The position numbers were made by a program, and so were the translations under genes. Below, piece by piece: positions 20,241-28,182 of a stretch of 58,085 bases of DNA (positions within the stretch are counted from its first letter, which is position 1; each line of letters starts with the position of its first letter). The stretch covers positions 1 through 58,085 of the forward strand of contig JASGUC010000061.1 of the NCBI GenBank assembly GCA_030057915.1, given 5' to 3'. Under the pieces are notes generated by a model, which was not told where the DNA came from, made no database searches, and saw only the letters and a list, made by a program, of their open reading frames with translations. Source of the DNA: Pseudomonadota bacterium (lineage in GTDB: Bacteria; Desulfobacterota; Syntrophia; Syntrophales; UBA8958).

Positions 20241-21668
20241 ATGAAGAAAAAGGTTTTGGACCTCGGCGTCGGTCCCATTCTCCCCCTCCTGATTAAGATG
20301 AGTTGGCCCTCCATGCTCGCCATGCTTTCCATGGCCATATTCAACGTCATGGATTCCCTCTGGTTGGCCCGACTGAGCCCCCGGACCATTGCCGCCTTTA
20401 CGATCACCTTCCCCTTGCAGATGGTCTTCGCCGCCATCGGGGTGGGAATCGGGGTCGGGGCCGGATCGTATGCCTCCCGCATGTTCGGCGCCGGCGAGGA
20501 AGACAAGGCGAGAAGAACCGCCGGACAGGTCATCTTTTTATCCCTAAGTGCCGGCCTCGCGCTCATCGCGATCACCTATGCCTTTCCGGATTATCTCCTT
20601 AGGCTTTTTGGCGCCTCCGGGGAAACGCTCGTTTTGGCCAAAAGCTATCTGATGTGGATCGTCCTGACCTCTCCCTTCCTGCTGTTCATGATGATGGCCA
20701 ACAATCTTTTTCGCGCCGAGGGGCTTCCCAATCTTTCCATGTATGCCATTCTGACCTTTACCTTCCTCGGGGGTCTCCTCGATCCCCTGCTGATATTCGG
20801 TTGGGGAGGCTTCCCGGCGCTGGGCATTCAAGGTGCGGCCCTGGCGGCCATGGTCGGTCAGGTGGCCTCCGGTCTCCTCTCGCTCTATTTCCTGCTCTTC
20901 AGATCGTTGCGGTACCGGATTGACCCGCGGGATATCCTTCCCGATCCGGCCATAATCCGGGCCATCCATCAGACCGGATTGCCGTCCGTATTGATGAATC
21001 TCGTCTTCAGCACCGTCATCGTCATCTACAACAACATCCTTGCCCAGTACGGCCATCTGGCGTTGGCGACCCTGGGGATTTGTTTCCGCATCAACGGACT
21101 GGTGATGATGGTTCTCTTCGGCATCGGCCACGGGGTCATGCCGATGGTGGGCTACAATCTGGGGGCCAAGCTCTATGACCGACTCATCGCCACCGTGGGG
21201 GTGGCGGTTCGATGTTCGACGCTTTTTGCCGGGGCCAGCAGCGCCGTCATCCTCTTCGGCGCTGACTTCATCCTCGGTTTTTTCACCGACGATCAGGAAC
21301 TCCTGGCCATTGCCGCTCCGGCATTGAAGATCTTCATCTCCAGCCTCGTTCTGGCCGCGCCCAGTATCGTCTGGATCAACCTCTTCATCGGCCTCGGCAA
21401 GGGCTTGACCGCCATGACGCTCATGTTCATCCGGGATGTCCTGTTTCTTATCCCCCTGATGTATCTCTTTTCCCTTTGGCTTGGTCGCGACGGGGTGTGG
21501 ATGGCCCAGCCTGTCTCCACGGCGGTGGCCTTCCTGATCATCTGGGCCTGGTCGGCAAAGGAATTGGCGGGAATTCGGAGGCTCAAGGGTCCCATGGATC
21601 ACCAACCGCCAGAGCCTTCCCCATTGAAAAATGTCATTTCGAGGAGCGCGAGCGACGAGAAATCCTAA
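20241..21668 (+). CDS. MATE family efflux transporter
   Basis: The 475-residue protein has about twelve hydrophobic helices and the MATE pattern (KMSWPSMLAMLSMAIFNVMDSLWLARLSP at the start, VGVGIGAGS-like glycine-rich helix 2, and a repeated half after about residue 245). MATE proteins are Na+- or H+-coupled exporters of cationic compounds. The start MKKKVLDLG at 20241 is chosen because the in-frame extension runs back into R4. The final residues NVISRSASDEKS are encoded by the R1 repeat, so the native stop has probably been replaced. Confidence 0.92.
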   Translation: MKKKVLDLGVGPILPLLIKMSWPSMLAMLSMAIFNVMDSLWLARLSPRTIAAFTITFPLQMVFAAIGVGIGVGAGSYASRMFGAGEEDKARRTAGQVIFLSLSAGLALIAITYAFPDYLLRLFGASGETLVLAKSYLMWIVLTSPFLLFMMMANNLFRAEGLPNLSMYAILTFTFLGGLLDPLLIFGWGGFPALGIQGAALAAMVGQVASGLLSLYFLLFRSLRYRIDPRDILPDPAIIRAIHQTGLPSVLMNLVFSTVIVIYNNILAQYGHLALATLGICFRINGLVMMVLFGIGHGVMPMVGYNLGAKLYDRLIATVGVAVRCSTLFAGASSAVILFGADFILGFFTDDQELLAIAAPALKIFISSLVLAAPSIVWINLFIGLGKGLTAMTLMFIRDVLFLIPLMYLFSLWLGRDGVWMAQPVSTAVAFLIIWAWSAKELAGIRRLKGPMDHQPPEPSPLKNVISRSASDEKS

Positions 21669-21775
21669 TCATGCAGGGCGCTCCCCCATGACAGGTCGGC
21701 GGGCTATCCGTTGCCACCGCAGGGCCGCGGCTGATGGCAGTTTGTTAAAGATTTCCCCCTTCGGTCGAAATGACA
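21632..21775. repeat. R1 repeat at the MATE/csp convergent junction
   Basis: The left arm TGTCATTTCGAGGAGCGCGA (from 21632, ending GAGAAATCC at 21665) lies inside the 3' end of the MATE gene. The right arm, TTTGTTAAAGATTTCCCCCT through CGAAATGACA, spans 21741-21775. The arms are inverted and can form a large hairpin. The remaining gap to csp holds the stem-loop at 21873-21905. Confidence 0.85.
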
Positions 21776-21872
21776 AGAAAGAGGTCGAACCTGGGGAAAG
21801 AAAAGCGGCGCTTACAAAGCACGGCGACCAAATACACCATGGCGGGTTGAAAGACGGTCGTCACACAAAGAA

Positions 21873-21905
21873 ATGCCCCTGCGACGGGCGACGACGCAGG
21901 GGCAT
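21873..21905 (-). terminator. Stem-loop terminator downstream of csp
   Basis: A perfect 11-bp stem, ATGCCCCTGCG (21873-21883) and CGCAGGGGCAT (21895-21905), encloses an 11-nt loop. On the minus strand it is followed by TTCTTTGTGT, moderately T-rich. It lies 54 nt after the csp stop codon and fits a csp terminator. Confidence 0.65.
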
Positions 21906-21959
21906 GACGCTCAAGAGAAAATGCCACGAGGCGCCGGCCCCCAAGGACCGCATCCCCGC

Positions 21960-22160
21960 CTATAGGGGTTGAACGTTTACCGCCGCCGGCCCTTTCTTCC
22001 CCTGTTCGATGTCGAAACTTACCCGTTGTGACTCAAACAGCGTCTTGAAACCGGAACCCTGAATGGCACTGAAATGGACGAAGACGTCGCCGCCTTCGTC
22101 GTTTTCGATGAAACCCCATCCCTTCTTTTCATTGAACCATTTCACTTTACCCTCTGCCAA
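21960..22160 (-). CDS. csp: Cold-shock domain protein
   Basis: The 66-residue protein is a single cold-shock OB fold with both RNA-binding motifs: KGWGFI (about residues 13-18) and VFVHFS (about 26-31). Such proteins bind single-stranded RNA or DNA and loosen mRNA structure. The start codon is TTG at 22160, with AAGGAGGG 6 nt upstream; a nearby ATG is out of frame. A hairpin with a T-run sits only 31 nt ahead of the start, so expression may be controlled in the leader. Confidence 0.96.
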   Translation of the reverse strand: MAEGKVKWFNEKKGWGFIENDEGGDVFVHFSAIQGSGFKTLFESQRVSFDIEQGKKGPAAVNVQPL

Positions 22161-22190
22161 AACATGCCCTCCTTTCGTTCACATGAAAAT

Positions 22191-22229
22191 AAAAAAACCA
22201 CTCCGGACAATTCGCTCTCCCCGGGGTGG
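22191..22229 (-). promoter_or_regulatory. Hairpin plus T-run in the csp leader
   Basis: On the minus strand a stem of nine positions with one mismatch (22221-22229 with 22198-22206) is followed by seven T (22191-22197), a terminator-like structure. It ends about 31 nt before the csp start codon. It could terminate the opp operon or act as an attenuator in the csp leader; a csp promoter can hardly fit downstream of it. Confidence 0.5.
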
Positions 22230-22233
22230 CCAT

Positions 22234-22261
22234 GAAATAACATCGGTACATCTCTTTTCAA
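22234..22261 (-). promoter_or_regulatory. Possible csp promoter
   Basis: TTGAAA (22256-22261) and TATTTC (22234-22239) are spaced 16 nt on the minus strand. If used, the transcript would begin at or in the leader hairpin. Weak match, listed because it is the nearest candidate. Confidence 0.3.
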
Positions 22262-22384
22262 ATCGGTTGACAGCGCCGACTCTCCCTCCGGCGCGGGCAA
22301 ATGATCGACAAGTCATGTTTCTAAAGAGATTCCGCTACCACTACTAATTATGGAAAGCAAGTTTTTTTATGGAACCTTTTTACG

Positions 22385-23371
22385 TCATGCATCCTTTTCC
22401 CTTCGATGACAGGAAACAAGATGCCCCTCCGCAACCCGGGCAAGTTCGGGGGCGGTCTCCCGGCAGTATGGCAACACCTCCGCGCAGCGAGGCCAAAACA
22501 GGCACCCGGCCTCGCTCTTCTCCCCGTCGTCGAGAGAGACGGCGCCTTCCCCTCCCCCTTCTCCTTCCCTTTTCCCAGTTGGTCCGGAAAAACCGGGAAC
22601 CGCATCCATGAGCATCCGTGTGTAGGGATGGAGAGGATTGCCGAAGATGGCCTCGTTGACGCCGATTTCCACAATGCGGCCGCCGTACATCACCGCCACC
22701 CGGTCGCTCATGAACCTGATAACCCCCATATCGTGGGAGATAAAGAGATAACTCAGGTGGAATCTATCCTGGAGGTCCTTCAGTAAATTCAGGATCTGGG
22801 CCTGGACCGATACGTCCAGGGCGGACACCGGTTCGTCGGCGATGACCACCTCGGGTCTCAGGGCGATGGCCCGGGCTATCCCCAGCCGCTGCCGCTGACC
22901 GCCGCTGAATTCATGGGGATACCTGTGCTTCTGTTCCGGCGACAAGCCTACCATGCTCAACAGGCCGTCAAGATCGCCGTCCCTCCTTTCGTGGATCCGG
23001 AACGGCTCCCCGACGATGGCGCCGGCGCTCATCCGGGGGTTCAAGGAGGCATAGGGGTCCTGAAATATATACTGGACCTTCTGCCGGTAGGGGCGAAGCT
23101 CGGCCTTCTTGGCGGCGAAGATGTCCAATCCCCGGTAATAGATATTGCCCGAGGACGGCCGCTCGATGCGGGCAACCATCCGTGCCAGGGTCGTTTTGCC
23201 GCAGCCGCTCTCTCCCACGAGTCCCAGGGTTTCTCCGGCATGAATCTCGAAACTGACCTCGCGGACAGCGTGACAGATCTCCGGGGCAGAGGAGAATACA
23301 TGCCTTTGGCGAGTGAAGGACTTGCATATCCTCCGCGCCGACAGGACGGGTGCTTCCCTTAACTCATCCAT
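22385..23371 (-). CDS. oppF: Oligopeptide/dipeptide ABC transporter ATPase OppF-like
   Basis: The 328-residue ABC ATPase has Walker [11 protein letters not shown]-loop FQDPYASLNP, signature SGGQRQR, Walker B VVIADEP and the H-loop SHDMG. The C-terminal extension with spaced cysteines (CLFWPRC, YC, SC) is typical of the Opp/Dpp subfamily. The start is set at MDELREAP (23371), overlapping oppD by 8 nt; longer in-frame starts exist within oppD. The encoded tail before the last cysteines contains a Gly/Glu-rich insert. No permease or binding-protein gene is adjacent. Confidence 0.9.
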   Translation of the reverse strand: MDELREAPVLSARRICKSFTRQRHVFSSAPEICHAVREVSFEIHAGETLGLVGESGCGKTTLARMVARIERPSSGNIYYRGLDIFAAKKAELRPYRQKVQYIFQDPYASLNPRMSAGAIVGEPFRIHERRDGDLDGLLSMVGLSPEQKHRYPHEFSGGQRQRLGIARAIALRPEVVIADEPVSALDVSVQAQILNLLKDLQDRFHLSYLFISHDMGVIRFMSDRVAVMYGGRIVEIGVNEAIFGNPLHPYTRMLMDAVPGFSGPTGKREGEGGGEGAVSLDDGEKSEAGCLFWPRCAEVLPYCRETAPELARVAEGHLVSCHRREKDA

Positions 23372-24341
23372 ATTTCCAGCAGCGAACATAGCGGCGCGGA
23401 TTTTCTTGTTTTTCCAAGGGAGGTTCGAGATCCCGACAGATCGGCATGACATCGGGGCACCGTTCGTGAAAACGACAACCACTCGGCAGGGCGGCAAGAT
23501 CCGGGGCCCCTCCGGAAATCATGGGCAGGCGCCGCCCCGGTCCGAATTCCCCGCCCATGCGGGGCATCGATTCCATCAGTCCCACGGTGTAGGGGTGAAG
23601 CGGTCGGGAAAAGATGGCTTCCGCCTCGGCGCACTCCACGAATTGACCGGCGTACATCATGGCCACCTGGCGGGCGGTCTGGCTGATGACGCCCAGATCG
23701 TGGGTGATGAGGATCACCGCCGTCCCCAAATCGCGTTGCAACTGCTTCATGAGCGCCAGTATCTGGGCCTGAATCGTGACATCGAGGGCCGTCGTGGGCT
23801 CATCGGCGATCATGAGCCGGGGCCGGCAGGACAAGGCCATGGCGATCATCACCCGCTGGCGCATCCCGCCGCTCAACTGATGGGGGAAGTCCCGCATCCG
23901 TCGCTCCGGTTGAGCGATGCCCACCCGCCGCAGCATCTCCACCGCCCGTTCCCATACCTCCCGGGGCGGGCCGCCTTGGTGCAGCTCCAATGTCTCCCGG
24001 AGTTGATCGCCGATGCTGAAGACAGGGTTGAGGGAGGTCATGGGTTCCTGAAAGATCATCGAAATCGATTTCCCCCGGATCTTCCGCATCTCTTTTTCCG
24101 GCAGGGCAAGGAGGTCCTGGTTGTCGAAAAGTATCCGGCCGGCGATGTATCTTCCCGGCGGCGTGGGCACAAGCTTCATTATCGACAGGGAGAGGACCGT
24201 CTTGCCGCAACCGGACTCCCCTACAATCCCCAGGGTGTCCCCGGCCTCGACCTGGAAGCTCACATCGTCCACGGCGCGGACCTCGCCCCGCGGCGTGGCG
24301 AAGAACGTGGAGAGGCCCTCGATCTTGAGTGCCGGCGCCAT
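23364..24341 (-). CDS. oppD: Oligopeptide/dipeptide ABC transporter ATPase OppD-like
   Basis: The 325-residue protein is the partner ATPase of OppF, with Walker [11 protein letters not shown]-loop [10 protein letters not shown], signature SGGMRQR, Walker B LMIADEP and ITHDLG. The C-terminal CRFHERC...CRD region is the usual cysteine-containing Opp/Dpp tail. It powers import of peptides (or nickel in related systems) through membrane subunits that are not encoded here. It begins 13 nt after pepA, so peptide uptake and peptide hydrolysis genes look co-transcribed. Confidence 0.92.
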   Translation of the reverse strand: MAPALKIEGLSTFFATPRGEVRAVDDVSFQVEAGDTLGIVGESGCGKTVLSLSIMKLVPTPPGRYIAGRILFDNQDLLALPEKEMRKIRGKSISMIFQEPMTSLNPVFSIGDQLRETLELHQGGPPREVWERAVEMLRRVGIAQPERRMRDFPHQLSGGMRQRVMIAMALSCRPRLMIADEPTTALDVTIQAQILALMKQLQRDLGTAVILITHDLGVISQTARQVAMMYAGQFVECAEAEAIFSRPLHPYTVGLMESMPRMGGEFGPGRRLPMISGGAPDLAALPSGCRFHERCPDVMPICRDLEPPLEKQENPRRYVRCWKYG

Positions 24342-24354
24342 GGCCCGGACCCCG

Positions 24355-25878
24355 CTATCTCCCGCTCCGATTTCTCAGGAGGCGGACAAGGAGGCGGACC
24401 CCGACGCCGGTGGCCCCTTTGGGCCGATAGGCCGCTTCCTTGCTCAGCCAGGCGGGGCCGGCGATATCGAGATGGGCCCAGGGATAAGGGCCCACGAACT
24501 TGCTCAGAAAGGCGGCCGCCGTGATGGCGCCGCCCATCCGGCCGGCGGAATTCTTGAAATCGGCCACCTCGCTCTTGATCTGTTCTTGATAGTTCTCCCA
24601 GAGGGGGAGTTCCCAGACCATCTCCCCGGTCTGCTCCGCCGCATGCTTTATCTCTTCCTTCAATGGCCCGTCCGTTCCCATCAATCCCGCCACCCGCTCG
24701 CCCAGGGCCACAACGCAGGCCCCCGTCAGGGTAGCGACGTCGATGACCGCCGCGGGTTCGAACCGAGAGGCGTAATGCAGGGCGTCGGCTAAAATCAATC
24801 TGCCCTCCGCGTCGGTATTGACGACCTCGATGGTCTTTCCCGACATGGACCTGAGAATGTCCCCCGGTCGGTAGGCCTTGCCGCCAGGCATATTTTCCGT
24901 TGCCGGGACGAGGGCCAGGACATCGACGGGGAGACCCAGGTCCGCCGCGGCCAGGACGGCAGCCAGGACGGCGGCCCCGCCGGCCATGTCCGACTTCATT
25001 TCGTCCATCTTCTCCGCGGGCTTCAGGGAGATGCCGCCGCTGTCGAAGGTCAGGGCCTTGCCGACGAAAACGATGGGAGCCGTTTCCGCCTCGGCGCCCG
25101 AATAGGAGAGGACGATAAATTTTGGTTCTTGATCGCTCCCGCTGGCCACCCCCAACAGGGCGTTCATCCCCAGGCGTTTCATCTCCGGCGCCGAGAGGAT
25201 CGTCGTCTTCATCCTTGCCCTTCCCGCCGCCAGTGCCTGCGCCTTTTCGGCCAGGACGGACGGCGTAAGCTCGTTGGCGGGCATGGAGGTGAGATCCCGG
25301 GCCAGGTTCACCGCCCGGCAAATTGTTTCGGCCGCGGCGACTTCCGTCCGGATCGCCCGCAACTTGGCCCATTTCGGCACGAGGATCGTCAATGCCTGGA
25401 GTTCTTCCTCCTCCTCCCGATCCAGGGTTTTGTAGGCGGAAAAGCTGTAAGGACCGAGGATCGCGCCTTCAGCCACCGCCCCGCCCGCTTCCCGTCCGGG
25501 AAGCCCCAGATGGGAAGGGTCCATAAATATGGCCAGCCTCCCCTCCCCATGGGCGAGCGACGCCTTTCCAGCCCTGGCAGCGGCGTCGCGGAGCCTCTCC
25601 AGGTTGAATTCCTCCCTCTTCCCCAGTCCGATCAGGGCGATCAGGAAGGGCGACGGTCCGCGATCATGGAGGACAACCGTCGTCCGCTTCGCCTTGCCGG
25701 CCCAATCGTTTCTGTCGAGGATCCTCCGGATCGAAACGCGGGACTCCTCTCCAAGGGGCCAGTTCTCCGCCCCTTCGCCTCTCTCTCCCGCAAAGACAAA
25801 GATTCCCAGGCATCCCCAATCCGGCGTCGCATCGACACGGGCTTTTCGGACGGTCACCTGCGGGTCCGCTTTCATCAT
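24355..25878 (-). CDS. pepA: Leucyl aminopeptidase (M17)
   Basis: This cytosolic M17 aminopeptidase (507 residues) removes N-terminal amino acids from peptides. The two-metal site is visible in VGKALTFDSGG (Lys about 274, Asp about 279), KSDMAGGAA and the family signature NTDAEGRL (about 354-361). The start is MMKADPQ at 25878; AGGAGG lies 10 nt upstream, whereas the longer frame runs through a terminator hairpin. oppD and oppF follow, suggesting that imported peptides are its substrates. Confidence 0.95.
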   Translation of the reverse strand: MMKADPQVTVRKARVDATPDWGCLGIFVFAGERGEGAENWPLGEESRVSIRRILDRNDWAGKAKRTTVVLHDRGPSPFLIALIGLGKREEFNLERLRDAAARAGKASLAHGEGRLAIFMDPSHLGLPGREAGGAVAEGAILGPYSFSAYKTLDREEEEELQALTILVPKWAKLRAIRTEVAAAETICRAVNLARDLTSMPANELTPSVLAEKAQALAAGRARMKTTILSAPEMKRLGMNALLGVASGSDQEPKFIVLSYSGAEAETAPIVFVGKALTFDSGGISLKPAEKMDEMKSDMAGGAAVLAAVLAAADLGLPVDVLALVPATENMPGGKAYRPGDILRSMSGKTIEVVNTDAEGRLILADALHYASRFEPAAVIDVATLTGACVVALGERVAGLMGTDGPLKEEIKHAAEQTGEMVWELPLWENYQEQIKSEVADFKNSAGRMGGAITAAAFLSKFVGPYPWAHLDIAGPAWLSKEAAYRPKGATGVGVRLLVRLLRNRSGR

Positions 25879-25904
25879 GTCTTCTCCACCTCCTAGAGGG
25901 CAAT

Positions 25905-25946
25905 AAAAAAAGCGGTCGATCACGGAAACTATGAAATCAACCGCTT
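25905..25946 (-). terminator. Intrinsic terminator or attenuator before pepA
   Basis: On the minus strand an 11-bp stem with one G-T pair (25936-25946 with 25910-25920) and a 15-nt loop is followed by a run of seven T (25905-25911 on the opposite strand). It would end transcripts coming from the tRNA genes. It stops only 27 nt before the pepA start, so pepA has no room for its own promoter downstream of it. Confidence 0.65.
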
Positions 25947-25959
25947 GTCTGGTTTTCAT

Positions 25960-26035
25960 CGAGCCAATTGCAAAACTACCGGAAAATGCCTTTTGTCACT
26001 CCGCGCTTGATATGGATGCCAGAAAATTCAATTTG
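25960..26035 (+). repeat. R3 repeat, copy 1
   Basis: Starting CGAGCCAATTGCAAAACTAC, this stretch matches the reverse complement of 28031-28101 in several blocks (GAGCCAAT.GCAAAACTACCGG, GCTTTT, CCGCGCTTGAT). It lies between pepA and tRNA-Cys. Nothing else is visible in 26036-26107. Confidence 0.7.
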
Positions 26036-26107
26036 TTCTTCAGTCCGTCTTACCCTGGAGCGTCGGCTTGGGTGAGTTTTGCATTTGTCTCCATACGATT
26101 TGATATT

Positions 26108-26183
26108 TGGAGGCGGCAACCGGATTCGAACCGGTGAATAACGGTTTTGCAGACCGCTGCCTTAGCCACTTGGCTATGCCGCC
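26108..26183 (-). tRNA. tRNA-Cys (anticodon GCA)
   Basis: The sequence folds as a complete cloverleaf: acceptor GGCGGCA/TGCCGCC, D arm GCCAAGTGGCTAAGGC, anticodon loop CTGCAAA, TTCGAAT T-loop. Discriminator T and an encoded CCA (26108-26110) follow. It lies 8 nt after tRNA-Gly. Confidence 0.97.
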
Positions 26184-26191
26184 TTTTTTCC

Positions 26192-26266
26192 TGGAGCGGG
26201 CGAACGGATTTGAACCGTCGACGTCCACCTTGGCAAGGTGGCACTCTACCGCTGAGTTACGCCCGC
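26192..26266 (-). tRNA. tRNA-Gly (anticodon GCC)
   Basis: Complete cloverleaf with acceptor GCGGGCG/CGCCCGC, anticodon loop CTTGCCA, T-loop TTCAAAT, discriminator T and encoded CCA (26192-26194). It precedes tRNA-Cys in the order pgsA, Gly, Cys, as in the pgsA-glyW-cysT region of enteric bacteria. Confidence 0.97.
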
Positions 26267-26290
26267 AAGCATCGATCGAGTCTGGAGCTG

Positions 26291-26317
26291 CTTATAACAT
26301 CGACCCTGCTTTGTCAA
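26291..26317 (-). promoter_or_regulatory. Promoter of tRNA-Gly-Cys genes
   Basis: A perfect -35 TTGACA (26312-26317) and TATAAG -10 (26291-26296), 15 nt apart, lie 25 nt upstream of the tRNA-Gly 5' end and just after the hydrolase stop codon. The spacing is a little short. Confidence 0.6.
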
Positions 26318-26327
26318 TAAAAAACAT

Positions 26328-27146
26328 TCAGGAGGCATCGTCTTCCGGATCATCCGCAACGCGGTCCCGGAGCCAGAGCACCGCCGCCAGGTACTCGGTC
26401 ATCGCGGCGAGGAAGATGTTGTTGTGGTTCGCCCCCGGCACCCGGAGCATCCTTTTGATTCGCGCCGGGGAGGCTTCGTACAGGGCCTCGCCCTCGCTAA
26501 AGGCGATGATTTGATCGAACTGGGCGTGAATGACAAGGGTCGGTTTAGAAAACTCTCGGATTTTATATAAGTTCTGCGGGCCTTGAGCCTCACGCAGGCG
26601 GAAGCGCTCCAGAGGGACGCCCAGCAGCCTCAATAACGGGCCGATGTAGGCGAAACCGCTTTCGATGATCAATCCCCGCGCCTCGCGCCGGCGGCGGTGG
26701 GCGATCTCCAGGGCGGAGGCGCTGCCAAGGGATCTGCCCATGACGATCATGGGGCCGGTTTGACCTTTCTCCCGGAGCCATCCCTTTACATGGTCGAAGA
26801 TCGTCACCGCGTCCGCCATCATGGCGCTCACGGTGGGGACGCCGGATGAGACGCCGTAGCCGCGGTAATCGGCGACGAGAAAGTTGATCCCCCGGTCGGT
26901 GTAGAAAGGAGCTATTTCTCGATAATCCGACGCAATCTCGCCATTGCCATGAAAAAAGAGGATATTGGCGGCGGATGGAGAATCGAGATAGACCTGGACT
27001 TCAACGTGCGCCCCTTCCGCGACCGGGACCATCAGCGATGCCGCTTCCCGGTGGTTCAAGGCCGCCGACCAGTCGGGACGGGGATAGAATAGGACCCGCG
27101 ATATCTCCGGTCGGTCGAAGGCCTGGTAGTCGCTGCTTTCAGTCAT
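26328..27146 (-). CDS. Alpha/beta hydrolase
   Basis: The 272-residue protein has the alpha/beta hydrolase pattern: oxyanion HGNGE (66-70), DYRGYG near 93, nucleophile elbow GRSLGSA with serine about 139, a late aspartate in HAQFDQIIAF and histidine in GANHNNIF. It resembles the ABHD13/BEM46 type of serine hydrolases, whose bacterial substrates are not known. No signal peptide is seen. It overlaps pgsA by 8 nt and is followed by the tRNA promoter, so it is probably co-transcribed with pgsA. Confidence 0.88.
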   Translation of the reverse strand: MTESSDYQAFDRPEISRVLFYPRPDWSAALNHREAASLMVPVAEGAHVEVQVYLDSPSAANILFFHGNGEIASDYREIAPFYTDRGINFLVADYRGYGVSSGVPTVSAMMADAVTIFDHVKGWLREKGQTGPMIVMGRSLGSASALEIAHRRRREARGLIIESGFAYIGPLLRLLGVPLERFRLREAQGPQNLYKIREFSKPTLVIHAQFDQIIAFSEGEALYEASPARIKRMLRVPGANHNNIFLAAMTEYLAAVLWLRDRVADDPEDDAS

Positions 27147-27759
27147 GGCGCTCCTCTTTCTTCAATAGGATGTGGCGGTAGAATTTTTCCAGGTAGTCCA
27201 ACCCGGAATAGACGCTCAGGATCAAGGCGATAAACAGGATGGTGGTCCCCACCACGTGGGCGTCCGCTCCCAAAAAGGGGTAATGGATCATCAAAGCGGA
27301 TACGGCGAAGACCTGACAAAGGGTCTTCTGCTTGCCAAGCCAACTGGCCTGGATGACATAACCCTCCGAAGAGGCGATGTTCCTGATCCCGTCCACGGCA
27401 AAATCCCGGATCACGATGACGGCCACCACCCAGGCGGGGATCCTGCCTATGGGAATCATCAGGATCATGGCGGTGTTGATCACCAGCTTGTCGGCGATGG
27501 GATCCAAAAACTTTCCCAGCGTGGTGACAATCCCGTAGCGGCGGGCGACATAACCATCGAGCATGTCGGTGAAGGAAACGGCGATGAACAGGGCGGCGAT
27601 TATCAGACTCATCGTCCGATCCGGCGAAAGCAGGAGCAGAAACAGCACCGGGACAAAGGATATCCTCACCAGAGTTATGGTGTTGGGAAGATTGAATATC
27701 CTTTTCTTCTCCGGCGAAAGGGGCAGGGAGTCGAAATACCTCTGGAGGCGGTCTAACAT
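27139..27759 (-). CDS. pgsA: CDP-diacylglycerol-glycerol-3-phosphate 3-phosphatidyltransferase
   Basis: PgsA makes phosphatidylglycerol phosphate at the inner membrane. The CDP-alcohol phosphotransferase motif is complete: D65, D68-G69, A72-R73, G82, D86, D90 within TDMLDGYVARRYG and GKFLDPIADK. About five membrane helices flank it. The N-terminus is somewhat extended (about 23 polar residues before LPNTITLVRI), and 206 residues is within the family range. Synteny with tRNA-Gly and tRNA-Cys supports PgsA over other members of the family. Confidence 0.93.
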   Translation of the reverse strand: MLDRLQRYFDSLPLSPEKKRIFNLPNTITLVRISFVPVLFLLLLSPDRTMSLIIAALFIAVSFTDMLDGYVARRYGIVTTLGKFLDPIADKLVINTAMILMIPIGRIPAWVVAVIVIRDFAVDGIRNIASSEGYVIQASWLGKQKTLCQVFAVSALMIHYPFLGADAHVVGTTILFIALILSVYSGLDYLEKFYRHILLKKEERHD

Positions 27760-27892
27760 AGGAAAATGTTCATCTCTTCTTCACAGTCCGACGGAAACCC
27801 CGTTGATCGCCTAGGCGTATTTTTCCGTTTCCTGAATCAATTGCGGAGGTCGCCAAACCGGCCGCTCCCAGGGAAGACGGAATCAACAAACG

Positions 27893-28024
27893 GAGACCTT
27901 TGAAAAACGCCGTTTCCGATTTTCTGGCACCATGCCGGCAAGAGACGGAAGGCTCTGTTTTCGAGATATTCCCGACCCCGGATTATGCCGGGGCGGCGGG
28001 AAGTTGTAGTTTTTCAAAGGTCTC
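27893..28024. repeat. R2 repeat element with 15-bp inverted arms
   Basis: GAGACCTTTGAAAAA (27893-27907) and its exact inverse TTTTTCAAAGGTCTC (28010-28024) bound a 132-bp unit. The interior (GCCGTTTCCG, then TGTTTTCGAG, then ATTCCCGACCCCGG) matches elements at 46815-46912 and, reversed, 57451-57545. Together with R3 copy 2 it fills most of the 423-nt gap between pgsA and tal. Positions 27760-27892 hold nothing recognisable. Confidence 0.8.
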
Positions 28025-28030
28025 AACCAA

Positions 28031-28101
28031 TCGAACCTGCCGGCTTCGCATCAAGCGCGGCATGATAAAAGCGATTGCCGGTAGTTTTGCGATTGGCTCG
28101 G
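28031..28101 (-). repeat. R3 repeat, copy 2
   Basis: Reverse-complement counterpart of 25960-26035, ending GTAGTTTTGCGATTGGCTCG. It follows directly on the R2 element. Confidence 0.7.
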
Positions 28102-28182
28102 TTGGCGGATGGTTTCGTCTTTCGTTGCCCCTGTCGCAGCCGTGGGGGATAATCGGCCTTGCAGCGACGACGAACCCGGAGA

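Noticed and set aside
26036..26107. tRNA-Leu expected after tRNA-Cys by analogy with the enteric glyW-cysT-leuZ order
   Set aside because: No third cloverleaf can be formed before the R3 repeat.
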